Source: Nonlabens xylanidelens
GTDB taxonomy: Bacteria > Bacteroidota > Bacteroidia > Flavobacteriales > Flavobacteriaceae
Reading direction: 5' to 3'
Assembly: GCF_002934445.1 (NCBI RefSeq)
Contig: NZ_PTJE01000006.1
Coordinates: forward strand, 1 to 64,000
Length of the DNA: 64,000 bases
Shown here: in pieces, positions 18,801 through 27,188 of the stretch
Layout of the letters: the number at the start of each line of letters is the position of its first letter
How positions within the stretch are numbered: the first letter of the stretch is position 1
Translations under genes and position numbers: made by a program
The notes under the pieces: generated by a model
The model's database searches: none
Seen by the model: only the letters and a program-made list of their open reading frames with translations
Told to the model about the DNA's origin: nothing

Positions 18801-20437
18801 CAATATATGTACGTGTTGAGAGTTTGGAAAATGTACTATGTACTGCTTCTACATCATTTGATTTAATTATCAATGAATCACCTACTATAACCAGTGCTCC
18901 AGACCTTACTTTATGTGATGATCCTAGCGGTGATGGAGTAGAGTCTTTTGATTTAACACAAAACGACGCGACTATTTTAAATGGATTAAATCCTGCAGAT
19001 TATACAATTACTTACAGTAATGCATCTGGCGCAATTACTTCGCCTTATGTAAATGTTTCTAGTCCAGAAACGATAACGGTATCGGTAGAGAATAATGTAA
19101 CAGGCTGTTCAGACACAACTACATTTGATTTAATAGTAGGCGATGTGCCAGTCACTATTCCTACTTTTTTAATAGAAGAGTGTGATGAAGATGGCGATGG
19201 CGCTGCAACATTTATCCTGAGTGAGACAACTACTCAAATAACAAATGGACAAGTAGGTACACTTGTTACATTTCACGATGCTCAAGCCGACGCGTTGTCT
19301 GGTGTGAATGCATTGAATGATGCTAGCTATGATAATACTAGTAGCCCACAAACTATTTATTATAGAATAGAATTTACGGCGACGGGCTGTTTTGCTATGG
19401 GAGATTTTACCATAGAGGCGGTAGATGCGCCTATAGCTATTGTACCTAACGCATTAGAATCTTGTGATAACGGTAATGGAACGGCTACGGTAGATGTTAG
19501 TCTGGCAAGTGCTGAGGTAACAACAGGACAAGTAGGTTCTACAGTAGTTTATTACTTAAATCAAGCAGATGCAGATAGTCAAGTAAACGGAATCACTGGA
19601 AACTTTGATTACTCTTCAGACACTACTTTAATAGTAAGAGTAGATGACGATAATACAGACTGTTTTAGTTTCACAACTCTAGATCTTATATTTAATGAAC
19701 TTCCTGCTCCTTCTTTATTAGATCAGTATGTGCTTTGTCTGGATGAAGTTGGTAATCTAGTAAATGGTCCTGTAACCTTGGATACAGGTTTAAATAATAC
19801 AGATTATTCCTTTGAGTGGTCACTAGATGGTACGGCAATAGCTGCAAGTACGGCGTCTATAGATGTGTCTGACGGTGGTGATTATGAAGTTATAGCAACT
19901 GATGTTGTTACAGGTTGTTCTAATAATGAGACGACTAATGTGCGCATCTCTAGCGTTCCAGATGTATATGATATCGATATTACTACAGATCCTTTTGATA
20001 AAGACCATCAAGTAATAGTAACTGCTGAAGGTCCAGATCAATACTGGTTTAGGCTAGATGATGGTCCTTATGTTAACAATGGTACATTTAATAATGTAGA
20101 GCCTGGACCGCATACGGTAACCATAGCAGAGAGAAGTGGTTGTGGCGAGATAGTGGTGGATATATTCGTATTCGGTTATCCAGATTATTTCACACCTAAC
20201 GCAGACGGTATTCATGACACTTGGAACATAGTAGGTGGAGATCGCTTACCAGGTACGGTTCTTTATATTTTTGATAGATATGGAAAGCTAATTAAACAAC
20301 TGGATGTAGCAGGTCCAGGATGGGATGGAAATTATAATGGCCAGCCTTTACCTAGTACAGATTATTGGTTTAAAATTGAATATGCATTTGATGGAGAGCA
20401 AAGAGAGGCTTCTGGTCACTTTGCAATGAAAAGGTAA
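15836..20437 (+). CDS. large secreted T9SS type B cargo with CUB-like, PKD, P-domain-like and eight tandem repeat domains
   Basis: A 1533-residue exported protein. A signal peptide (about 1-20, ending SVAQ) is followed by a CUB-like domain (about 25-145), a PKD-like domain (about 150-245) and a proprotein-convertase P-domain-like region (about 295-455; LEHSWVNDLEIILTAP...NGQWCLTITDN). Eight repeats of about 95-105 residues follow, each with a CDD-type Cys/Asp-rich start and an SPQTIYVRV-type strand, then an Ig-like unit, and a C-terminal gliding-motility-associated (type B sorting) domain from about 1447 (DYFTPNADGIHDTW). It is probably attached to or released from the cell surface through the T9SS. 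No catalytic motif is visible; an adhesive role is likely. Two start Met codons are adjacent; either fits. Confidence 0.9.
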   Translation: MMKRILFFLILISSYFSVAQTNINMPQGTNGGNGFRFVGCGLTVFNDSQGNQNYEINEDNISVFCPAIDTDRMQLDFLQVGLLAGDVVTIYDGDSTAAAVLGTITDTTAAAGLFQASAANPTGCLTVRFVSDGSGVSSGWRARRTCFDPCQTITTAITTTPAMDADGILRICQGDTVTFDGSATFSVDGTGATYEWDLANGNGLNMGQIQTETYTAPGIYQTRFIVTDSSGCTDRDEIDLIVQVSTDPDFTGTMADDTVLCFGESTTLRGVVSAEEFAIPVSPPVTGLTFLPDGSGVSYVTCIDVDLFAPGALIASASDLADIFVNLEHSWVNDLEIILTAPNGTSVILLPNPNGGGGIYFGQAVDDTSGTPGVGFDYIFTERATATQTLQQAIPAVGNAQPIPAGEYLPETAFSGLIGSPLNGQWCLTITDNLGADDGYIFFWGLNFDPAIIPSELSFTPLETTAAWQANPDIAMNTGSIVTVTPSMQGLNCYDYVFTDNHGCSYTEQVCIDVVAPILSGAPNDIVICDPTGSTAVVDLTVNDAPILNGLSGTNHVVSYFETPTDAENNTNSITNPTAYTNISNPQTIYTRITEGASGCNNLDSFEIRIGNVVFTPVDDLVLCDDSTNDGFEVFDLTSQSAGILNGQDPADNIVTFHTSQADADNNVNAIVNPDAYTNVISPVETIYVRIENSTDATCNATGTFDIIVAPAPQTVVLQDLELCDFANDGVELFDLTVNEPVIIAGQAQGTPAAPLNYVITYHTSPADALTGVNPIMNPDAYGNTSSPQTIFVRVESDLTSNCFNADMSFEIALVAQPVYNVVDDMVVCDDVTNDGVDIFDLNSQEVGILNGQDPALFNVEFYETLADAQSGTNAIIDEANYQNTSSPQTIYVRIVNSVNSLCDDSTGSFQLVVNALAIANPLPDVEVCDDSSNDGLGGFQFDAYTAQVLQAQDPLMFIVSYHESQADADSGANPLSTTSYTNISNPQTIYVRVESLENVLCTASTSFDLIINESPTITSAPDLTLCDDPSGDGVESFDLTQNDATILNGLNPADYTITYSNASGAITSPYVNVSSPETITVSVENNVTGCSDTTTFDLIVGDVPVTIPTFLIEECDEDGDGAATFILSETTTQITNGQVGTLVTFHDAQADALSGVNALNDASYDNTSSPQTIYYRIEFTATGCFAMGDFTIEAVDAPIAIVPNALESCDNGNGTATVDVSLASAEVTTGQVGSTVVYYLNQADADSQVNGITGNFDYSSDTTLIVRVDDDNTDCFSFTTLDLIFNELPAPSLLDQYVLCLDEVGNLVNGPVTLDTGLNNTDYSFEWSLDGTAIAASTASIDVSDGGDYEVIATDVVTGCSNNETTNVRISSVPDVYDIDITTDPFDKDHQVIVTAEGPDQYWFRLDDGPYVNNGTFNNVEPGPHTVTIAERSGCGEIVVDIFVFGYPDYFTPNADGIHDTWNIVGGDRLPGTVLYIFDRYGKLIKQLDVAGPGWDGNYNGQPLPSTDYWFKIEYAFDGEQREASGHFAMKR
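17390..19705 (+). repeat. eight tandem protein-repeat coding units in the T9SS cargo
   Basis: Translated units of about 95-105 residues recur eight times (roughly residues 519-1290). Each has a Cys-Asp-rich opening, an ILNGQDP-like helix cap, an [AS]QADA turn and an SPQTI[YF]VR strand. The nucleotide copies have diverged, so this is an old expansion. Confidence 0.85.
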
Positions 20438-20458
20438 TAAATCACTACTCATAAATAT

Positions 20459-20488
20459 AAAAAGCACATCGATTAAGATGTGCTTTTT
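20459..20488 (+). terminator. intrinsic terminator after the T9SS cargo gene
   Basis: AAAAAGCACATC and GATGTGCTTTTT form a 12-bp stem with a 6-nt loop and a T-run, 21 bp after the stop. Confidence 0.85.
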
Positions 20489-20538
20489 GCGTTTATAAAG
20501 GTCGTGTTCCAGATAAGTTATTTTTAGTTAGATATCAG

Positions 20539-20560
20539 TTCCGCTTTCGCGAAAGCGGAA
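20539..20560. repeat. dispersed palindrome, copy 6 (longest, 22 bp symmetrical)
   Basis: Core CGCTTTCGCGAAAGCG at 20542-20557 with three more symmetric pairs (TTC/GAA) outside. This is the fullest form of the motif in the window. Confidence 0.95.
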
Positions 20561-20613
20561 TTACTACCATCTTCACAATAATTAATTTACCCTATTGATG
20601 GGTTTTAATAGTT

Positions 20614-20639
20614 CTTTTTATCGTGTCTTTTTATCGTGT
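20614..20639. repeat. 13-bp tandem duplication
   Basis: CTTTTTATCGTGT occurs twice back to back, followed by a partial third copy. It is probably replication slippage. Confidence 0.8.
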
Positions 20640-20770
20640 CTTTTATATCTTCTTTGTAGTCTAATAGGTTATTACCTATACGGTGTGTTGTAAAAAGATG
20701 CTTTGATACATTGTTCTATTTCAGGTCGATTTTACGCGTTAGTATCTTTGTTTAGAGATTTTAGGTCCAT

Positions 20771-20800
20771 AAAAAAAGCATCTACTTTATAGTAGATGCT
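20771..20800 (-). terminator. intrinsic terminator of the FadL-type porin operon
   Basis: AGCATCTACT and AGTAGATGCT form a 10-bp stem with a TTAT loop; on the minus strand a T-run follows. It lies 44 bp past the porin stop. Confidence 0.85.
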
Positions 20801-20843
20801 CTGTGTGTTTTTGTGTGTCGCTATAGGAGAAGCGAGAAGCTAT

Positions 20844-22373
20844 TTATAAATTAAAACCTAAAGTTACCACAATATTATCAAGCTCATTAAGAACGCCAGC
20901 TGGTGTGTCTAGACCACTGTCAAATAATTGCTGACTGTAATCTCTTTCAGAATGGTCATAAGAAATATCTAGAATAGTTTTACCCCATGAGTAACCTAAG
21001 CCTAGACTGTAACCTGTAAGATCGTCCATGATAGCTTTATTATCATAAGGAGATTCTTCTATACGGTATCCACCTCTTAATGTCCAGTTATTTATACGGT
21101 ATTCACCACCTATTCTTACACTCGATGCTCTAGAAAGGTTGCTGTCAATAAAAGCGTTGTTGTTTACGAATAGATCGCTATCATCTGGGCTAAATTTAAG
21201 CTGGCTATAATCTCTAGAAGTGTAATCCAGGCTTAATAGTCCTTTTTTACCAAATATATAAGCGATGCTACCAGTAACGCTTCCTGGTGATCTTAATTCA
21301 TATGGAGCAAATACGTTTAAGACATTAGGTGACACAGTCGCTATTGCGCCATCATTGCTTATGGTTGTGATTTCTTGAATTTGTGTTTCTTCTATGGTGT
21401 ACCAGGTAGGTGATTCATAAGTAGCACCTATTCTTATGTTGTCGGTGACTTTACCTATCAGTCCTAGTTGAAAAGAAAATCCATTACCTTCGATAGATAA
21501 GCGGTTGTCAAATCTCACGTCGGTTATCGTAGCGTCAGTATTAGAATTTCTTTCTTCTATACTTGTAAATCTCTCTGAACTTATAATGTGAGAGTTGAGG
21601 TTGATACCTAGATTCCATTTTTTATTTAATTCAAGTGCGCCGTTAAAACTGAATTTGCTGTTGTAACCAGTTGTTTCAACCAGGTAATCTTGATTAAAAC
21701 TGCCTGTTCCAGTAGCGCTGGTGTAAACAGTGTTAGTTAAATCAGTATTTCCATTAGGGCTGTCTGTGGTAGAATTGATTAAAAAAGATTCATAACCTAA
21801 AAAGCCTTGTTGTGCTCCGAATCCTAAATCTTGTCCTAAAAAGCGATATAGATCGCTTGTTGTTTCACCTTCGGCAGTTCTAACGGTAAAATTGTCTACG
21901 GCTATGCCAGATGCATTATTTAAAAAATATTGTGATATAGAGGTAGGGCTTGTTCCTATTACTCTTAGAGAGTTGTCAAAGTTTCTAGTCGTGTCGTAAT
22001 TGAGACTCATCGCAAATTTAGTCACCGTTCTGTTTTCAGGTGTTTGAAAAACTAACACGCCACCTGCTTGATTTATATCTATGTCAGATTCATCAGAAAA
22101 TGCTGTTGTGCCAAAATAATTTGATGTGTTATCACTACCAGTAAAATTTAAAGAAACACCGGCATAATTATTTGCAAAAACTACAGAACTTGCAGGGTTA
22201 GATCCTATGGCACTAAGGTCGCCACCTAATGCTCCAAAAGCACCACTTAAACCTCTATAGCGAGCTGTTCCTTTTAAATCCTGACCTGTATAAAGCAATC
22301 CATCGCTTACAGTCTGTGCGTTACTAAAAAACGCGCTAGCAAGTAGCGCGCTTAAAATAAAAATATTTTTCAT
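20844..22373 (-). CDS. OmpP1/FadL-family outer membrane transport protein
   Basis: The open frame extends to 22421, but the signal peptide begins at the internal ATG (22371-22373), MKNIFILSALLASAFFSNAQ, so that start is chosen. The mature protein (about 490 aa) has the FadL/OmpP1 features of an early GGLSG-like stretch (RYRGLSGAFGALGGDLSAIGSNPAS) and a long series of beta-strands ending in a Phe/Leu terminus. Such barrels take up hydrophobic compounds. It is 19 bp downstream of a low-complexity lipoprotein gene on the same strand, so the two are probably co-transcribed and may form a pair. Confidence 0.9.
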   Translation of the reverse strand: MKNIFILSALLASAFFSNAQTVSDGLLYTGQDLKGTARYRGLSGAFGALGGDLSAIGSNPASSVVFANNYAGVSLNFTGSDNTSNYFGTTAFSDESDIDINQAGGVLVFQTPENRTVTKFAMSLNYDTTRNFDNSLRVIGTSPTSISQYFLNNASGIAVDNFTVRTAEGETTSDLYRFLGQDLGFGAQQGFLGYESFLINSTTDSPNGNTDLTNTVYTSATGTGSFNQDYLVETTGYNSKFSFNGALELNKKWNLGINLNSHIISSERFTSIEERNSNTDATITDVRFDNRLSIEGNGFSFQLGLIGKVTDNIRIGATYESPTWYTIEETQIQEITTISNDGAIATVSPNVLNVFAPYELRSPGSVTGSIAYIFGKKGLLSLDYTSRDYSQLKFSPDDSDLFVNNNAFIDSNLSRASSVRIGGEYRINNWTLRGGYRIEESPYDNKAIMDDLTGYSLGLGYSWGKTILDISYDHSERDYSQQLFDSGLDTPAGVLNELDNIVVTLGFNL

Positions 22374-22392
22374 TCTTAAAATGTTTTGAAAA

Positions 22393-23484
22393 TTAACCTC
22401 TTCTACCAGAAGATCTACCACTTGATCTAGAACCGCTTGAAGATCTTGAGCTAGAGCTAGATGATCTTGCTCTACTAGATGAACGGCTAGAAGATCCAGA
22501 AGATCTCATCGTTCCCGTATTACTTCTTGTAGATCTTGTAGTTCTCATTGTTCCCGTATTGCTTCTCGTAGGACTAGAGCTTCTTCTTACTGTAGAAGAA
22601 GATCTACGCGTTGTGGTACTTCTTCTTGTAGTAGTTGATCTAGAATTACTAGCTCTGGTTGAACGATTTCTGCTGTTAGTAGCGCTTCTAGTGGTAGCAG
22701 TAGAGCGACCGCTTGTAGTATTGTTTCTGCTATAAGTGGCGCTTCTTCCATTGTAAGTAGAACGACCTCTAGAGTTTAGTAATTGTCCTCTAGATCCTCG
22801 ATTAGAGTTTTGATAAGCATATCCGCTTACATTATTACGTCTGTTGTTTCTGTAATATCTATTATATCCATTACCAAAGTATCCTCCATAGTAACCGCCA
22901 TAATAATTACCGTAAAAACCATTGTATCCATAGTTGTTCCATCCATATCCGAATCTGTTACCGTAAAAACCTCCATAGCCATAATTGTTCCAACCAAATC
23001 TATTGAAACCATAGAAACCACCATTCCAGCCCCAGTTATTGTATCCAAAACCGTTTCCGTAGAAACCATTTCCCCAACCGAATCCGTTATTCCAGCCACT
23101 GCTGTAATAATTAACAGTTACCTCTGAAGGGTTAGTGCCCCATCCAGGCTCACCACCACCATAACTAGCTGTGTAGTCAGGGTCAGATTCGTTATAACTG
23201 CTTGATGAGTAGTTTTCTACATCTGTAAAAACAGCTTCTTCAGAAAAATTATTTCCATGGCTATCTGCACCTTCTTGAAATAAAGATTGATAATAAGAAG
23301 AGGAATTATCTTCATATCCTACTGGTTCAGGATTTTCTGTAGTAGTATTGTAATCGTTATCACCATAAATTCCATCATTGTATGAAACACTTTGGTAAGA
23401 ACCGCAAGAAGTGATTACAGCAGCTAGTAAAATCATTGCTGCTATGTTGTAAAAAGCAGTATTTCTTAAGTTAAGTTTTTTCAT
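22393..23484 (-). CDS. lipoprotein with Gly/Tyr/Asn-rich and Arg/Ser-rich low-complexity regions
   Basis: The frame is open to 23544, but the lipoprotein signal begins at the ATG 23482-23484 (MKKLNLRNTAFYNIAAMI, lipid-attached Cys27). About 100 residues follow of an acidic, Ser/Asn-rich segment, then about 80 residues dominated by Gly, Tyr, Phe, Trp and Asn (repeats of the NGFYGN, GWNNYGYGG type), then a strongly basic tail of Arg and Ser with a 13-residue repeat beginning RSNTGTMR. The organisation (charged head, aromatic/glycine centre, basic tail) recalls silk- or prion-like proteins. The gene sits with the FadL-type porin and proS, a neighbourhood I know from other Flavobacteria. No enzyme motif is present. 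Function is unknown. Confidence 0.85.
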   Translation of the reverse strand: MKKLNLRNTAFYNIAAMILLAAVITSCGSYQSVSYNDGIYGDNDYNTTTENPEPVGYEDNSSSYYQSLFQEGADSHGNNFSEEAVFTDVENYSSSSYNESDPDYTASYGGGEPGWGTNPSEVTVNYYSSGWNNGFGWGNGFYGNGFGYNNWGWNGGFYGFNRFGWNNYGYGGFYGNRFGYGWNNYGYNGFYGNYYGGYYGGYFGNGYNRYYRNNRRNNVSGYAYQNSNRGSRGQLLNSRGRSTYNGRSATYSRNNTTSGRSTATTRSATNSRNRSTRASNSRSTTTRRSTTTRRSSSTVRRSSSPTRSNTGTMRTTRSTRSNTGTMRSSGSSSRSSSRARSSSSSSRSSSGSRSSGRSSGRRG

Positions 23485-23592
23485 GACGTATTTATTTGAT
23501 AGCATTTGATAAAAATAAGTAGTTTTGTCAAGCATAAAAAGCAATTAACAAACTTCTAATAATAGCACAAGTTTTGTGCCAAAACAAATATT

Positions 23593-25071
23593 ATGGGCAA
23601 AAACCTTACGACTCGTAGCGAAGACTACTCTAAATGGTATAACGAATTAGTAGTTCAAGCAGATCTTGCAGAAAATAGCGCCGTAAGAGGTTGTATGGTT
23701 ATTAAGCCGTATGGTTATGCTATTTGGGAGAAAATGCAAGCAGAATTAGATCGCATGTTTAAAGAAACTGGCCATCAAAATGCTTATTTCCCATTACTAG
23801 TTCCGAAAAGTCTTTTTGAAGCAGAAGAAAAAAATGCTGAAGGATTTGCAAAAGAATGTGCTGTTGTAACACATTATAGACTGCAAAATGATCCAGATAA
23901 TCCAGGTAAGTTAAGAGTAGATCCTAATGCAAAGCTAGAAGAAGAGCTGGTAGTAAGACCTACTAGTGAGGCTATTATTTGGAATACCTACAAAGGTTGG
24001 ATCCAGTCGTATAGAGATTTACCATTGCTTATTAATCAATGGGCAAATGTTATGAGATGGGAGATGAGGACCAGATTGTTTCTCCGTACTGCAGAATTTT
24101 TATGGCAAGAAGGACATACAGCCCATGCCACTAAAAAAGAGGCTATTGCCGAGGCAGAACAAATGAATGATATCTATGCTGATTTTGCAGAGAACTTTAT
24201 GGCTATTCCAGTTATTAAAGGGTTAAAAACAGAAAGTGAACGTTTTGCTGGAGCAGATGAGACGTATTGTATTGAGGCTTTAATGCAGGATGGAAAAGCG
24301 CTACAAGCTGGGACGAGTCATTTCTTAGGTCAAAATTTTGCAAAAGCCTTTGACGTAAAGTTCACTTCTAAAGAAGGGAAGCAAGAACATGTGTGGGCAA
24401 CATCATGGGGTGTTTCTACTAGATTAATGGGCGCGCTTATCATGACGCATAGTGATGATCAAGGATTAGTACTGCCTCCTAACTTGGCACCTAATCAGGT
24501 AGTGATTGTTCCTATTTTTAAAAATGAAGAACAATTAGAGGCTATTTCAGAAGTAGTGAACGGTATTGTTAAAGAGTTAAGATCTTTAGGTGTAACCGTT
24601 AAATTTGATTCTAGAGATACTTTAAGGCCTGGAGCAAAATTTGCGCAGCATGAATTACAAGGTGTTCCTTTAAGAATTGCTATAGGTTCTAGAGATCTAG
24701 AAAATGGTACAGTAGAGCTAGCGCGTAGAGACACACTTTCTAAAGAAACTACTTCTATAGACGGAATCGCAACTAAGGTTAAAGATTTATTAGCCGAAAT
24801 ACAGCTAGCGCTTCATGATAAGGCATTGAATTATAGAGATACTCATATTACTGAAGTAAATAGTTTTGATGAGTTTAAAGAGGTTCTAGAAACTAAAGGT
24901 GGCTTTATTTCTGCACACTGGGATGGAACTATGGAGACCGAGGATAAAATAAAAGATCTTACTAAGGCAACAATTAGATGTATACCTCTAGATGCTGTAG
25001 AAGAGCCTGGAGAGTGCATGTTTACTGGGAAGAAGTCTAATAAAAGAGTGCTTTTTGCAAAGGCGTATTAA
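23593..25071 (+). CDS. proS: prolyl-tRNA synthetase (archaeal/eukaryotic-type)
   Basis: A class II synthetase of 492 residues, the short ProS type without the bacterial editing insertion. Motif 2 is visible as the [20 protein letters not shown] stretch, the proline-site region as [16 protein letters not shown], and the C-terminal anticodon-binding and zinc-like domain ends in KRVLFAKAY. The TSEAIIW segment is the substrate-binding TxE loop. It is divergent from the low-complexity lipoprotein gene. Length and start ([16 protein letters not shown]) are normal for Bacteroidota. Confidence 0.97.
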   Translation: MGKNLTTRSEDYSKWYNELVVQADLAENSAVRGCMVIKPYGYAIWEKMQAELDRMFKETGHQNAYFPLLVPKSLFEAEEKNAEGFAKECAVVTHYRLQNDPDNPGKLRVDPNAKLEEELVVRPTSEAIIWNTYKGWIQSYRDLPLLINQWANVMRWEMRTRLFLRTAEFLWQEGHTAHATKKEAIAEAEQMNDIYADFAENFMAIPVIKGLKTESERFAGADETYCIEALMQDGKALQAGTSHFLGQNFAKAFDVKFTSKEGKQEHVWATSWGVSTRLMGALIMTHSDDQGLVLPPNLAPNQVVIVPIFKNEEQLEAISEVVNGIVKELRSLGVTVKFDSRDTLRPGAKFAQHELQGVPLRIAIGSRDLENGTVELARRDTLSKETTSIDGIATKVKDLLAEIQLALHDKALNYRDTHITEVNSFDEFKEVLETKGGFISAHWDGTMETEDKIKDLTKATIRCIPLDAVEEPGECMFTGKKSNKRVLFAKAY

Positions 25072-25110
25072 TTAAAATCAAAAAAAAATTGAATTTTTTT
25101 CATTTTTCTA

Positions 25111-25140
25111 TTGCGCAATTAAAAAAAGGGACTATCTTTG
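25111..25140 (+). promoter_or_regulatory. promoter for tRNA-Glu (and probably rpsT)
   Basis: TTG (25111-25113), a 19-bp spacer and TATCTTTG (25133-25140) fit the flavobacterial TTG-N17-23-TAnnTTTG consensus. The tRNA begins 27 bp downstream of the -7 box. Confidence 0.8.
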
Positions 25141-25166
25141 CAACCGCTTAAACGAGCAAACGCAAT

Positions 25167-25238
25167 GGCCCGTTCGTCTATCGGCTAGGACGCATGGTTT
25201 TCATCCATGTAAGAGGGGTTCGATTCCCCTACGGGCTA
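25167..25238 (+). tRNA. tRNA-Glu (anticodon UUC)
   Basis: A full cloverleaf can be drawn: acceptor GGCCCGT/ACGGGCT with discriminator A, D arm GTCT...GGAC, anticodon stem CATGG/CCATG around the loop TTTTCAT (anticodon TTC), and T arm AGGGG-TTCGATT-CCCCT. No CCA is encoded. A promoter lies just upstream and rpsT begins 41 bp downstream. Confidence 0.95.
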
Positions 25239-25279
25239 CAAATTAAATCGATCTATAAAAGGATCAAGTTTTACAAGAT

Positions 25280-25534
25280 ATGGCAAATCACAAAAGTGCT
25301 TTAAAAAGAATTCGTAGAAATGAAGTAGCGAGACTTAGAAATAAGTATCAGCACAAAACTACGCGTAATGCAATCAAAGCGTTAAAAGAAACAGAAGATA
25401 AGACAGCTGCTCAAAAGCTTCTTACAGAAGTAACTTCTATGCTTGATAAGCTAGCTAAGAATAATGTTATACATGCTAATAAAGCAGGTAACCTTAAATC
25501 TAAGCTTACAAAGCAAGTGAATGCTATGGCTTAA
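25280..25534 (+). CDS. rpsT: 30S ribosomal protein S20
   Basis: An 84-residue basic helical protein that binds 16S rRNA. The N-terminal MANHKSALKRIRRNEVARLRN and the C-terminal HANKAGNLKSKLTKQVNAM are diagnostic. It follows tRNA-Glu by 41 bp with no terminator between, so it probably shares the tRNA promoter. A strong terminator follows. Confidence 0.97.
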   Translation: MANHKSALKRIRRNEVARLRNKYQHKTTRNAIKALKETEDKTAAQKLLTEVTSMLDKLAKNNVIHANKAGNLKSKLTKQVNAMA

Positions 25535-25555
25535 TTGTAAAGCAACCTCATTATT

Positions 25556-25589
25556 AAAAGCCTTTCAGTTTTCTGAAAGGCTTTTTTTT
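25556..25589 (+). terminator. intrinsic terminator of rpsT
   Basis: AAAAGCCTTTCAG and CTGAAAGGCTTTT form a 13-bp stem with a TTTT loop and an eight-T tail, 22 bp after the stop. Confidence 0.92.
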
Positions 25590-25623
25590 GTGCCTTATTT
25601 TCTAGTTAAACTTTATGAAAGTT

Positions 25624-25641
25624 CCGTTTTCGCGAAAGCGA
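25624..25641. repeat. dispersed palindrome, copy 7 (one mismatch, intergenic)
   Basis: CGTTTTCGCGAAAGCG at 25625-25640, one base from the core, 35 bp beyond the rpsT terminator. Confidence 0.85.
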
Positions 25642-25963
25642 GACTAATAACCATCTATATAAATATTTCAATACTGTGATAGATGTTTTTAAAATATTGC
25701 TCTTTAATTTTTAAATAATACGATTCAGCTATTCGTCATATCGCATTGTAAAGAGAAAGTTTAAAGGCTAAGGTTCTGTCCTAGGTTTTCTACTTCTTTA
25801 CATCAAGGTTGATGCTAGTATTAAAACAAGAGATATTCATTATTTTCATAGATCTCCTTCTATAAATTCTACAAAGAATGAGCCAGCAGTTGAAAGTAAG
25901 CGTTACGTATAGTGATGCTTAATAATAGGTAGAGATATATTTAAAATTTAATATGTTCTAAAC
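25642..25963. other. gene-free gap
   Basis: About 320 bp between the rpsT region and the terminator of the next, minus-strand gene. I see no ORF of note, RNA gene or repeat. Confidence 0.55.
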
Positions 25964-25996
25964 AAAAAAAAGCCCTTACGATTTAACGCAAGGACT
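25964..25996 (-). terminator. intrinsic terminator of the sigma-factor operon
   Basis: On the minus strand AGTCCTTGCG and CGTAAGGGCT pair (with two G-U pairs) around TTAAAT, followed by a T-run. It lies 24 bp past the stop of the outer-membrane protein gene. Confidence 0.8.
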
Positions 25997-26019
25997 TTAC
26001 TGGCTAGATTTAAATAAAT

Positions 26020-27114
26020 CTATTGGAGTCTTATTCCAAAACTTACATACTGCGCGTCTACTGATCCAGATTTAAACACATTATTTAAATTCATACGACC
26101 GAAAAGGGTGTAGTTTCCATATCCTACGAAAGCATCAACCCCATAAACCCAAGGATTAGTGTCAAAAGCATTTACGGTAGTTTGTTTAATTTTGCGTCCA
26201 TTTTGTTCATATTTAAGCTTTATTCTGGAACTCATGTTAAAACCTACAAATCCTCCCATTCCAGCTTTCCATTTCCCTCTTTGATTGTAGCGTATTCTGC
26301 CGTCTTCAAATTCTTTTTTTGAAGTACCGCCAAATTCAATGTTTAAAGGAAATACTAATTGATCTTGCCTAAAAATCGCTTTGTTTGTATCAAAGCCTAT
26401 ACCAACCAGTTGAGTTTGATCTGTATTAGGAGAAAATATTCTACCTCCATTTAACTCTGTTTTATGCGATTGATATGTAATACCATAATTAAACCTCCAT
26501 TTTTGATTTTTACTGATGGCAGTTTGCCATTGATAGCCAAATGAAATGTACGTGTTGTCGTCTGCCCAGCCAAAATCATCAATACTAAGATTATCTCCTG
26601 TCATAAAATTGTATCCACTACCTGCAGTAAGACGAGATGTTGTTTTTATCTCTTTTTGATATTTTCTGCGATAATCAATATTTACACTTACGTCTACATT
26701 TTCTGGAGATACAAGTGATGTTGTTATTTTTGCGAATTCAATTTCTGCTTCTGTTTTGGTTTTATGAGCCATTATTCTATCGGCAACGTTTTGCGCATGA
26801 TTTCTTTTAAACTCCGTTGCTTTTTCCTCGGTCATTTTCCCGTTTTTAACTCTTTCGTTTATTCTTTCAATTTGTTCTTTTAGAAATGTTTTTTCATTTG
26901 AAGCGTAAATTTCATGTTCTTTCTGCAACCTGTTAATAATTAAAAGCTTGGATTTTTTCATTTCTTCATACGTTCCATCTCCAAAGTCTGCGTAGCGCAC
27001 AGCTTTTCCGTTTACAGTATCGATTTTTATTTCATAATCTTTCTTTTTTTGCGCCAGACTTGTAAAGCAAATGGTGAGTAAAACTAATGTTGATAATAGT
27101 CGGTTTGTTTTCAT
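26020..27114 (-). CDS. exported protein with a coiled-coil region and a predicted outer-membrane beta-barrel
   Basis: A 364-residue protein with a signal peptide (about 1-21, ending SLAQ), a charged helical segment (about 45-130, rich in Lys and Glu; likely a coiled coil), then alternating beta-strands (TYISFGYQWQTAI, WRFNYGITYQSH, RIKLKYEQN) ending in ...YVSFGIRLQ. That is the pattern of an outer-membrane barrel. I do not recognise a named family. It is the third gene of an operon behind an ECF sigma factor and a membrane protein, so it is likely a target or sensor output of that system. Confidence 0.7.
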   Translation of the reverse strand: MKTNRLLSTLVLLTICFTSLAQKKKDYEIKIDTVNGKAVRYADFGDGTYEEMKKSKLLIINRLQKEHEIYASNEKTFLKEQIERINERVKNGKMTEEKATEFKRNHAQNVADRIMAHKTKTEAEIEFAKITTSLVSPENVDVSVNIDYRRKYQKEIKTTSRLTAGSGYNFMTGDNLSIDDFGWADDNTYISFGYQWQTAISKNQKWRFNYGITYQSHKTELNGGRIFSPNTDQTQLVGIGFDTNKAIFRQDQLVFPLNIEFGGTSKKEFEDGRIRYNQRGKWKAGMGGFVGFNMSSRIKLKYEQNGRKIKQTTVNAFDTNPWVYGVDAFVGYGNYTLFGRMNLNNVFKSGSVDAQYVSFGIRLQ

Positions 27115-27188
27115 AATAGTGTTTTTTAGATATAAGTGTGGCTGTCCGTTGTTTATAACAGCAGTTTTTAATTTAAAAAAGGGGTTAA

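Larger units (their letters stand above)
20489..20770. other. gene-free gap between converging genes
   Basis: Apart from a dispersed palindrome and a 13-bp tandem duplication, I see no ORF, promoter or RNA gene here. Confidence 0.6.

Noticed and set aside
22783-23127. Plus-strand 114-residue ORF (and a 90-residue minus-frame ORF at 22827-23099) overlapping the low-complexity lipoprotein
   Set aside because: Shadow frames of a strongly biased repeat region; composition of Ile/Val/Ser only, no start context.
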